Made by a program: the position numbers and the translations under genes
Notes under the pieces: model-generated
Seen by the model: only the letters and a program-made list of their open reading frames with translations
Database searches by the model: none
What the model was told of the DNA's origin: nothing
Shown here: positions 23,501 to 31,713 of the stretch, in pieces
Numbering within the stretch: position 1 is the stretch's first letter
Layout of the letters: every line of letters begins with the position of its first letter
Source: Dacryopinax spathularia
Taxonomy: Eukaryota; Basidiomycota; Dacrymycetes; Dacrymycetales; Dacrymycetaceae
DNA length: 64,000 nucleotides
Direction of reading: 5' to 3'
Assembly: GCA_037974965.1 (NCBI GenBank)
Contig: JBBPFI010000004.1
Coordinates: 620,001-684,000 of the forward strand

Positions 23501-26473
23501 CCGTCTTTAAAGCTTCACGCTGGTTTGACAGCAATGCTCTATGCCCTGCGCAAGAACCAAGAAAAATACGCCGACTCAGATGCATCGGACGCAGTGAAGG
23601 CTAAAAGCCTTGTCATGAAAATGCTCAACAGTGTTTCGGCTCGCCAGGAACAATCCCATCAACAGGTCATGAGCTTTTATGTCGGCGGTGGGGATCGGTA
23701 TACATCATACACCTATGCACCTCTGTTTCTATCTCCTGGCCTTGCAAGAAAGGCGTCAACGTACGATCAGCCTGCTCAACTGCCTGCGCAAGATCTTACT
23801 GTCGGTGATGACGAGTTTGATGAAGTGGTGTCAGAGCAGGAGCAAGTTATGGGCAATGGTTTCGACTTCGCTTCTGTATCTCTTGATACCCAGGAAGGTT
23901 CTTTGACAAGTGGAAAGCAGAGCATCGACTACGTGTTCCGTCCTGCGCAAGACCCATTTAATGATCTGTGCCTGTACGATTTCGTTATGCTGGCGGAGAA
24001 GGAGAAAAGGAGTCGGAAACCGGTGGACAGCGACATGGATGAAGACGAACCAAGGCATCGTGTACGCTCAACACTTATGCGTGGAGAGTTTGAGGTCGGT
24101 CATCCACATCGCGACAAGTATCGCATGAAGCTACGGTCACGGCCTGCCGTACCTAACATCATTGGAGCCTCTATACCACCTCCTCCTGCGCAAGGAGTGC
24201 AAGGTGGTAGAGACGAGGAATGGTATGAGACCATGTTGACCTTGTTCAAGCCGTGGAGATCTATACACGATTTATGTCCCCCGCAATCGACGTGGTACGA
24301 TGCTTTCCACGCTTCGCCCTTTCAGTCTCGGCACCAGACTATAATGCGGAATATGACTGTACTTTATCAGTCAAAGGAGGCGCGGGATTCTGACCTTCGA
24401 GACAAGTTCCGTCGGAGGCGCTTGGCTACCCTGCTACCACAAGCCACTGCGGCTGAAGAAATCGAACAACTCGAGGAATGGCTTGCGCAAGAAGACGACC
24501 CTGGTACTGCCCACGGGGACGCACAAGAGGAAGAGCCTTTTCTTATCTCGCCTGATGCAGGGAGCCATTTCCTTGTTCAAGGCGATGTCCGTCCTGCTGT
24601 CTATCCCATACAAGCCGCTTTTCCTGTCCCTACCAACTCTGCATTTGACCTGCACAACATGTCTCCGCAAGAAGTTTGTGAAGTAGGCGACCAGGACCAT
24701 CCCCAGCTGCGTTTGCTTGCGCAGGAGCTTGCACAATGGAAGAGAGAGGGTCGCATCTCTCGTCTCAATCCTGGTGTACCTACCTCGACTCATCAGCCTT
24801 CCACCTCCATAACCACCGTACACGGCAACCTGCGTGAAGAGTCTCCGGCACTTGCGCAGGCCCTTCCAGCTCCTACCATGCTCAACAGACGCGAAATTGA
24901 GGATGCTCTTGCGCAAGTCATCTCAAGTCAAAACCTCGGCCAAAATATAGAGCAGACTCGTGCTCTTCGGGTGGTTGCCAACCATCTCTCGGATACCAGC
25001 AACCGCCAGCTCTTCCTATATATCGGGGGTGGTGCAGGTACTGGTAAAAGCCATGTGATTCGAAGCATCGAGGCTTTGTTCACACACCTGGGAATAAGAG
25101 CATCGTTACATCTGAGTGCACCTACTGGGGCTGCTGCTGTCGTCATCGGCGGTTACACCATTCACTCCCTGACTCTCTTGCCAACTTCTCGTGGTCAGCG
25201 CATCAATTTGGATCAGCTCGATGCCAACTGGCGCGGGATAAAATGGCTCGTGATCGATGAGATATCGATGGTCTCGGCACAGTTCTTATATGAAGTTTCC
25301 CTGCGCATGACGCTTGGCAAAGGCGTTGACGACAGCTTCCCATTCGGAGGTGTGAATATCATCTACACCGGCGACTTTGGCCAGCTAAATCCGCTCGCCG
25401 CATCTCCCTTATACTCTCACTCTCTGCTTGAGCATGTGTCCCCACGGACTGCAGGTCATGCGCAGGGCCAAGAAGCTATGACCGGCGCTCTGTATTGGCG
25501 ACAGGTGAATGAAGTCGTGATTTTGAAGCAAAACATTCGGCAAGCGAAAGACCTGCGATGGGCACATCTCCTCAATCGGATTCGACATGGACGAACATGG
25601 TCAGGGCGCAAACCACATACTCCTGCGCAAGGCAGTGGGCTGCACAACTTCGATGAACCAGACGTGGATGTGTTGAGGTCTCGACTCATGCACAAGCTCG
25701 ATGCTGCTTCCCTCACTTTATTTTCCGATGCACCCGTCATTGTATGCACGAAAAATATTCGTGATGCAATCAACTTGCATTTTGCTCGTCGCCATGCAGA
25801 CGTCTTGTGCAAGGACTGCCATCTCTACTTCGCCTCGGACTGGATTGGGAGAACACGGCTTTCGGGGGAGCTCCAAGATCATCTATGGAGCTTGCCTTGC
25901 AACAGAACTAATGACGCGCTCGCATTCATGCCTCTGTTCCACGGCATGAAGATCATGATTACCGAAAACCTGGCCTTGTCGAAAAGTCTTGTAAATGGCG
26001 CGACTGGCACGGTGGCTGGAGTCAGATATCGGTCCGACTCTGATGGTCGCCGGTATCCTGTGGCTGTTATGGTTCACGTGCCCGGTTGTGACTATGCGCA
26101 AACAGGTCTTCCACACAATACCGTTTGCATTCAGCCCCTGCGCAAGACATTTCGCTACACAACTAAAGATTTTCAGGGTCGGTCTCAGCAACACACTGTC
26201 TCTCGGGAATACCTCCCTATTCTACCGGCATACTCTTACACAGACTACAAGAGTCAAGGCAGGTCTCTCGAGCACGCCATCGTGGACCTCAAGGGTTGCC
26301 CTACCCCACAGAGTGCTTATGTCATGCTATCGCGGGTCAAATCTCTGGATGGATTGGCCATTCTACGTGATTTTGAGGATGGCTTGCTATACCGGGGCCC
26401 TCCATCGGAGTTGCGACACGAGTTTGACAGATTGGAGGGGCTTGCGCAGGACACGATGGAGCGGTTTGGTTAG
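20573..26473 (+). CDS. Helitron Rep/helicase (RepHel)
   Basis: Single 1966-codon frame starting at the first ATG (MDAHLVVGGG). The same frame is open further upstream, to 20528, after a possible splice acceptor made by a palindrome copy. The N-terminal region has Cys-rich segments (CGCCAEAFPRTLLRQ, LCSTCSKGL, LALANGFYY) like DUF6570-type fungal Helitron proteins. The Helitron-like replication-initiator region carries the HUH motif GRGTLHCHMLIW (near residue 790) and the tyrosine motif AMYYITDYITKP (near residue 965). The C-terminal third is a Pif1-family SF1 helicase: Walker A GGAGTGKSHVIRS (near residue 1487), Walker B WLVIDEISMV, YTGDFGQLNPL, and the late motifs SYTDYKSQGRSLEHAIVDL and AYVMLSRVKSLDGLAILR. 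It nicks and unwinds DNA for rolling-circle transposition. About 22 palindrome copies lie within it. Confidence 0.96.
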   Translation: MDAHLVVGGGHIRIGSTLVPDSVLNTGYEFQAINPRDVLPSPDLLLLHADLVHLMPLYGHFTVDALRKVSLAVGLTHPLPSRRADLWANLAVHARASAGTEFSWLFRRRPDRRSHGFNARPAFSVSSPSKRPSASSVPRAKRTRPLPAQEASPDPITLQYPPSFEDAEFPPPINHNLIQEIIHEYTESVQDEFLRMDPCGCCAEAFPRTLLRQVDVEDVDFRILRNKFIPYDLHPLSYDFDLYHQAFLDANALSHPFDFTGHIDLCSTCSKGLAQGDMPLLALANGFYYAHERLPPAVEHAFRNATFVDRRLVARCSASKICFRYYDNPESRLYRRGYYGMQRYSRGNVLILAQDTAMLNNVLPPPPDDVKQCFVAVFAGAEPPTPDMLRRVGPVKANALIVRTIIDFLLQHNKAYTCTTIDFPSPASFSHDNFQQLFPLAQDSSPLLFPHVHVGHFPSEAAQSAVESDVAGRNMLDDAGGVVDDFFLEASGFTATNPSAASYQAMKADALAHVLDRRGSFLVSRAGSRPIHDIKNEFTLTWMFPHLDPFGLGGFDDPRRTHKVPMRTQLTHLLRLADRRFQQDSTFAFVFHSILQKRQSLRQVRFRIPEGRHQAIVERLQSLDPDTFSRLANRLQKDNWAKAKSEEEELALRVLRKVQMLRRDVPGSDAYKRMCRNQMRSTMYFDGSVALFGTITFSDVDGFLCQYAINGYENGEVLRKGSTKDSRFARAMKVAHNPAIAARVFHETMVRFRDIILRVNKGPGLFGECKGWYGMVEAQGRGTLHCHMLIWLAGNPSPDDLRKRLASEADFQARMFEWLEHIIKTELPGQTEVLVEPDGPLPMPRLRKDEIDPRTEAGPDLRKFGADWRQPFDEHVKSLVEQNNWHEHRETCWIHLRKNEERKDSNCRMRIDGSTRAKTELDAETGSILLRRLHPRINEYNDVMMFLLKGNMDLQYIGSGEASKAAMYYITDYITKPSLKLHAGLTAMLYALRKNQEKYADSDASDAVKAKSLVMKMLNSVSARQEQSHQQVMSFYVGGGDRYTSYTYAPLFLSPGLARKASTYDQPAQLPAQDLTVGDDEFDEVVSEQEQVMGNGFDFASVSLDTQEGSLTSGKQSIDYVFRPAQDPFNDLCLYDFVMLAEKEKRSRKPVDSDMDEDEPRHRVRSTLMRGEFEVGHPHRDKYRMKLRSRPAVPNIIGASIPPPPAQGVQGGRDEEWYETMLTLFKPWRSIHDLCPPQSTWYDAFHASPFQSRHQTIMRNMTVLYQSKEARDSDLRDKFRRRRLATLLPQATAAEEIEQLEEWLAQEDDPGTAHGDAQEEEPFLISPDAGSHFLVQGDVRPAVYPIQAAFPVPTNSAFDLHNMSPQEVCEVGDQDHPQLRLLAQELAQWKREGRISRLNPGVPTSTHQPSTSITTVHGNLREESPALAQALPAPTMLNRREIEDALAQVISSQNLGQNIEQTRALRVVANHLSDTSNRQLFLYIGGGAGTGKSHVIRSIEALFTHLGIRASLHLSAPTGAAAVVIGGYTIHSLTLLPTSRGQRINLDQLDANWRGIKWLVIDEISMVSAQFLYEVSLRMTLGKGVDDSFPFGGVNIIYTGDFGQLNPLAASPLYSHSLLEHVSPRTAGHAQGQEAMTGALYWRQVNEVVILKQNIRQAKDLRWAHLLNRIRHGRTWSGRKPHTPAQGSGLHNFDEPDVDVLRSRLMHKLDAASLTLFSDAPVIVCTKNIRDAINLHFARRHADVLCKDCHLYFASDWIGRTRLSGELQDHLWSLPCNRTNDALAFMPLFHGMKIMITENLALSKSLVNGATGTVAGVRYRSDSDGRRYPVAVMVHVPGCDYAQTGLPHNTVCIQPLRKTFRYTTKDFQGRSQQHTVSREYLPILPAYSYTDYKSQGRSLEHAIVDLKGCPTPQSAYVMLSRVKSLDGLAILRDFEDGLLYRGPPSELRHEFDRLEGLAQDTMERFG

Positions 26474-26582
26474 GTGATTCAATGGGCTTCCCGCCACCTT
26501 CCTCTGCTGCTTGTTCCAGCCTTCCTGCGCAAGAATGGATATAAACCTGCACTTGTACTATTTCTTCGCATCACTCTCATCA

Positions 26583-27620
26583 TGGCAACAAAACGAAAAG
26601 CAGCTCAAATTCAACCAAACGACGAAACAGCCTTGCGCAGGACCCGGTATGTCTTTTCTTATATACTTCTTCATCGTCTTATTTTGTGCTTTAGTGCGAA
26701 ACTGGACCGTGGGGATGAGGTCGTTCCTGATCTCAGTGATCCTGAAGATAACATTCCGCTCTCCGAACTCGTTCCAGGTCATCCTGATCAACTCCGACTT
26801 TCCAAAGCGGCCTCAGCCATGGTCCCTGAAGGTGACGCGGATCCTCCTCTTGAAGGCTACGAACCGAAGCTCCTTAAGCGCTTGGAGGGCATGCGCAAGT
26901 ATGTTGATCGAGGGCGTGGAGTGTATTACGCAACCTCTTTTCCTCAAGACTTGCAATATGGGCATGACCAAGCCATCGATTACAGCAACTTTGTTGTCCG
27001 GTCCGATAACACCCCAGTACTGGTATGGCTCCTGGGCCATATTGTCGCCATGAAATTCCAAAACGACAATGGAACATGGGCAGATCAAGTATGGGTCAGC
27101 GTGCTCCCACTGTCCAAATCGGATGTCAGGGCAGCTACGCGCATCACGAACTACTATTCCCGCCCAAGGCAATGTCAGTGCTCCCCCTGTCAGCCTTGCG
27201 CAAGCCTCGTTGACATCCGCCAATAGCAGGGGCAGACCTCAACCCTTTTGGCAGCGTCATCGCCAACCGCTTCCAGAAGAAATATGGCTCAGATGCACCT
27301 GTATGTTTCCTGCGCACGACGTTATCCCATTTCTCACATCTCGTTCGCCCTTCCAGCCCAAAGCCTTCCATGCAGTTTACGACGCCTCGCTCGGCATGAA
27401 ACCTAAATCTGACTTGCCGGCAAAGCCTGTGCAAGAACTCAACAAAGGCGATCTCGTCCTCATGGAAATGCGAGTTAAGAAACGGTTTGACCCTAAGGAT
27501 TCAGACATCCCGAAGCCTAAGCGGCCTCATACTGTTAGTTTCCATCTCCACTCCATTTACTTCATTCATCCAGGTGACTTGCGCAAGAACGACGACGATG
27601 GTGTCATGTACACTTTCTGA
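26583..27620 (+). CDS. Helitron accessory protein A, unknown function
   Basis: Begins MATKRKAAQIQPNDETA, 110 bp after the RepHel stop. Exons 26583-26646, 26695-27173, 27227-27300 and 27357-27533 splice in frame with canonical borders, followed by a short last exon. The protein is about 230 residues, with an acidic N-terminal part (VVPDLSDPEDNIPLSELVPGHP), then a beta-rich region (GVYYATSFPQDLQYG, TPVLVWLLGHIVAMKF) and KAFHAVYDASLGMKP. I do not recognise a family. The last junction is ambiguous. A CAG acceptor at 27571-27573 gives a longer tail running to 27810. An AAG acceptor inside a palindrome copy (27585-27587) gives a short tail ending DGVMYTF. Presence in the element suggests a role in transposition, regulation or evasion of silencing. 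Confidence 0.5.
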
Positions 27621-27856
27621 TTTCCTCCCGCGTTTCATGTTAATAATACTTTGTTTCACACCACTCATGCAAGCCCCTTACCAGCCCCCTTCATATCAGA
27701 CACTTATAAAGCAGCACGCCCTGCGCAAGTTTGTCTTCAACCCTTACACATGCCCACACCTGCACATAGCATGTAAGACGCTTTTGTGGGATAACAGTAC
27801 GATATTCTGATACTAGCAGTTTTAGGGTGCGTCCACTCGGTTGGTTCCCCTGTCCC

Positions 27857-28084
27857 ATGGTCTCCTCACAAGCCAACCCGGACGATCCTGCGCAAGACAA
27901 TGAGGAACTCGTAGAACTGCTCACCACGATCCTGGCGCTTCGATTGCTAAATGACGATTTGCACGAGGAAATGATAGAACTGGAGGCCAGGCTTCGAGCA
28001 GCGGAAATTGAAATTGATGGGCAACGAAGATGTATAGCTGCCCTGCGTGTAGAGATTTCTTCCTTGCGCAAGGCCCCGGTGTAG
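27857..28084 (+). CDS. Helitron accessory protein B, short coiled coil (tentative)
   Basis: A 75-codon frame, MVSSQANPDDPAQDNEELVE to SSLRKAPV, with heptad-like leucines (LLTTILALRLLNDDLHEEM, LEARLRAAEIEI). It may be a separate small protein or the last exon of a longer transcript, because a possible acceptor (TTTTAG) lies just upstream at about 27,821-27,825. Palindrome copies encode PAQD near its start and LRKA at its end. No family is recognised. Confidence 0.35.
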   Translation: MVSSQANPDDPAQDNEELVELLTTILALRLLNDDLHEEMIELEARLRAAEIEIDGQRRCIAALRVEISSLRKAPV

Positions 28085-28125
28085 ACCGTATTACTCTCCA
28101 TCTGGCCTCTTGCCGGATTCAATAC

Positions 28126-29012
28126 ATGCGCATGTACACACCCTTCCGCCAGGGACATGTGATTTCCCCGGCAATCTCCGCACTCTTTTTGCATCCGCAA
28201 ATCCATGCGCAAGACCCCGATGGCTCCTTATCGGCTTACCGCCTTTCGCCTAGCCGCTCGCCTCACCCTCATACACACTCCCCTTGCCCGATGTAAGTCC
28301 ATCCAGCCATCTTTGTTTCATATAACCTCTCATGATCTTGCTCATCCTGCGCAGGTCTCAACGACCAAATTATCACGAGCCTCGCCGTTACGGTGCCGAA
28401 GACGGCCCCATGTTCCCCACAGCACCTCCGCCGAGGCCATTACCTTCCCAAGCGACGCAAGCAACTCCTGCGCAAGCCATTCCTGCGCAGGCTGTCGCCG
28501 TTGACTCAGGATCTGTGAGACCATCAAGTCCAGGTGACTCAGACGACGGCAGGGAGTCACCAACGACAGGTCAGATGCTCGCACTCCGTACCGTTCAGGT
28601 CGACGACCTGCAAGCCTCCCTAGCTGCCACCCGGTCTGATTTCAACGAGCTTCTTTGGGAAGCACACGATGTGGCTCGCGAGCGGGATAATGCCAAGGCG
28701 CAGGCTGAGCTTCTTGCGCAGGAGTTGGCGAACGCTCGACGGGATAATCCTGATCAGGAGCCAGCCGACTACCTTGCGCAAGAATTGCAAACTGCCCGCC
28801 GGCGAATTCGTAGATTGGAAGCCATGGTGGAAGACCGAAATCGCACGATATTACAACTTGAACCGCCCGAACGTCTTGCGCAAGAACTACAATTTGCTCG
28901 CCGTCGAATCCAAGACCTGGAGAACGTTGTCGAACAGCGTAATAAGACGATCCGAGACTGGGAGGCTCGTTACGCCAAGCTCCTGGAGGGCAAAGGGAGG
29001 AGACGAGAGTAG
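28126..29012 (+). CDS. Helitron accessory protein C, coiled-coil protein with LAQEL repeats
   Basis: Two exons (28126-28292 and 28355-29012) join in frame. The acceptor of the second exon is a palindrome copy (CCTGCGCAG). The N-terminal half is Pro/Ser-rich with QATPAQAIPAQAV. The C-terminal half is a long coiled coil (DLQASLAATRSDFNELLWEA onward) containing three related blocks of about 35-50 residues, each with LAQEL followed by an Arg-rich helix (ELANARRDN, ELQTARRRIRRLE, ELQFARRRIQDLE), and a basic end, GKGRRRE. In each block LAQEL is encoded by a palindrome copy. Basic coiled-coil proteins can bind DNA as oligomers, so this is a candidate for a factor that reads the palindromes; that is inference only. 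Confidence 0.5.
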
Positions 29013-29285
29013 TGTTATAATAGGTAGCCTTGTACTGTTTCCAATGCCTCAGACTACATGATTTCCTGCGCAAGACATTATCGTGCCTCATACTACTTGT
29101 TGCGCTTGCAGACAGACAAAACGAGATGCAGGGACAATTCGTACATTCATTTCCGACGCGCAAACAACATTACAAAGTGATCCTACAACAGCTTTCTTGC
29201 GCAGGAACAGGAGTATCCCTCCTACGTTAGGTACGCTCGAAGTACGTTACAACCCAGTTGGGCCTTCCCAAACCCTGCTAACATG

Positions 29286-31713
29286 TCAGTAAAATGATTT
29301 CAGAAGGGATTCTTGCGCAAGACGAACCCGATCTACGCTGTCCGCGGTGGCCTTGATATACATACGGTACTCGTGATCGATGACCCTATCGAGGGTCTGC
29401 ATGTACTGATTGTGGGGCTCGAACTGAATTAATTTAATTCAGTAAGGTCCTGCGCAAGAAAACAGCGTACTTACCTCCTGCGCACCTGCCCAATCGGCCA
29501 TCTGAGCCGCGCTCTGCTGCAGGAGATTGGTTGTCGCGGTGTTGAAAGAAAAGATTTGGAATTTGCCGGTAGCGTCTTGAATATCCGCAACGAAACGATA
29601 TCTAAAAAACCGTCAACACATGTTTCTTGCGCAAGTCCTGCGCAGGACTTACTTATAACCAGGGGCGACATAGTTGCGCTTGCACGCATCGCACTTGTAG
29701 TCGCCGGTATCTGTCACAGACAGCTCGTTCCACTTCTTATTGCATTCCTCGTACGGGCACCCTAAATACGTTATGTTCGTCCACCGACGGGGGAGGATCT
29801 TGGCGACCACAATGAACGTCTTTGCGTGATCCATGCCCAACTTACGCGCTAGGGCATCCTTGATCGTATACGTTTCATTCGGCATGGCCTGGATGACAAC
29901 GGGGAACCCTTCTGCGCTGAAACTTCCGGTAAGAGTACGCCAGAGGTTATTGTCTTGCGCATGAGCGCGCCACCTGCGCAGGAAGTTAGTATTTACTTAG
30001 CAATATGCCAACGAACTTGCCAGTCCATCACCCGTTGATGCGCCGCATTGTTGTCGCCAAACAACACCTTTGTCCGTTTCGCCGAAGTCTTCAAGCACGG
30101 ACCATCCCGAAAGTCAACAAGAGCGCTTTTGATGGTAGCACATCGGCCTTCATTCTTCAGGAAGGCTTCCTGCCAGCCATCGAAACAACAAAGGCGGATA
30201 ACAACGCGGGAGTCGTCGACGAGCCACACATCCAATCGATCGGATGAGGGCGCACGTTTATGTCCCTGCGCAAGAATCAGGTCTTGCGCAAGACTTCATC
30301 ACCTTGGCTTACCAGTGTGGCCCGTGCCCCCTCCATTACACCACTCTTCACCCCCTTCCCACCAATACGAGCCACCACAGCGACTACATCTGATATGGAG
30401 TCAATTCACGCCCTTGAGTCTTGCGCAAGAAACCCTTACCAACAGCCTCATTTTGGCGGAAGTACTGGATCGCGTTCAGTGTCGTCCAGTGAAGGAACAT
30501 CGGAGGAAAGCGCCCATCATCATCCACCTCAGTCCAAGCGGTTTGAGCTCGAACGACAACCCGATACTTGTGGGGCACACGTGTATACTGTGCAGGCGAA
30601 GGTTCTATTCCTAGACCCGTAAAGCGATAGACCTGCGCAAGAAGTTAACAACGCATACATCTGACTTGCGCAGGACGTACAGAGTTGCGTACAAGCTTCT
30701 TCATATCCCCAACGAACTGGTCATACCCGATAATCTCGATTTCCCCCTGCCTTCACGTGAACATCTTGCGCAAGAAGAGTGGGACCTACTTACTGTGGCA
30801 TCCAGTAAAATAGCAGTCATAAAGTAGGTGTATCTCCTCGAGTCGTTGTCCCACATCCTCGTCGCTTCTGCCACCTCGTAAACACGTGCGAAGAGGATGA
30901 ACCTTTTCTTTTGTCAGCACATCGTCTCTCCTGCGCAAGAAATACGTACGGTTCAACTCCTGGCCGAATCTGAGCGATGTCGGGCTTACGCGTGCCATCC
31001 GCGTAAGTCACAATAACAGAACGAGGTGGAACAACACGACGATCGTAATCGGGCGGGGCATCCGTACAATCCACCGTGCTACTCACTTTCCTCCATCGCA
31101 CTTGGTTGTTGTTGGACCGATTAGGGAGGGGAGCATGTTCTTGCGCAGGAAAGCCGGCCTGCAAATGTGTGACGGATCCGATCTCGCCACGTCCTGGTGC
31201 CGGCTCGAGAGACATCAGCAGCTTCTTTGGCTGCTCCTGCAGGGGCCAGTTCCCGAGCTTGTTCCACCTCACAATCATGATTGTACTGCATATTTCATTA
31301 GTATATGCTCCTTGCGCAAGACGAACGACTCACTAGCTTTGCCCCCCCAACGCCTGCCAAAACTCCGTGACCTCCAACACATCTAACCGTTGGATTTGAC
31401 CACCCTCGATCGCAGCAACGAGACGAGGATGTGCGAGCGCAGTGAGGTTATACGTGCCATCTTGCAGATCGATTCTGTCTGCTCTTCAGCCTCTTCAAAG
31501 GACTTGCGCAAGAAGACAGACTCACAGGTAAAGGCGAGGTGTATGCGGTGTGCCGTCGTTCTTGCGCAAGGGACCCGTATAGCGCAAGACTTGAAGGATC
31601 GCCCGATACCGAATAGGCGAACCGAAGACCATGGTCTGCAAAGCCCCCTTCGTTAATACCGGGCGAGGGGGCCTTGCTTGCTGATTGGCGGATTGAATAG
31701 GCGGCTGAGCCAT
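29286..31713 (-). CDS. RPA70-like single-strand DNA-binding protein carried by the Helitron
   Basis: Opposite strand to RepHel, with many introns. Start MAQPPIQSANQQ at 31713 leads into an RPA N-terminal OB fold (LTKGALQTMVFG, RYRAILQVLRY, then after an intron LQDGTYNLTALAHPRLV). DBD-A follows across an intron at about 30.93 kb (FARVYEVAEATRMWDND, LLDATGEIEIIGYDQF). DBD-B starts VYRFTGLGIEPSPAQYT and continues LDVWLVDDSRVVIRL. The C-terminal DBD-C has the zinc ribbon CPYEECNKKW ... YKCDACKRNY and FVADIQDATGKFQIF. The stop is TGA at 29288-29286. This domain order is that of the large RPA subunit. Plant Helitrons are known to carry RPA-like genes. Palindrome copies in its exons and introns show that it belongs to the element and is not the host gene. 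It may coat the displaced strand during rolling-circle transfer. Confidence 0.82.

Noticed and set aside
30931-30978. An apparent 19-nt micro-intron, or a 10-bp palindrome insertion causing a frameshift, in the RPA-like gene
   Set aside because: Excising 19 nt opens a frame, but that frame does not look like RPA. A normal 47-nt intron with branch CTGAC and acceptor AAAAG gives GVEP|FILFARVYEVAEATRMW, which matches RPA DBD-A and stays in frame.
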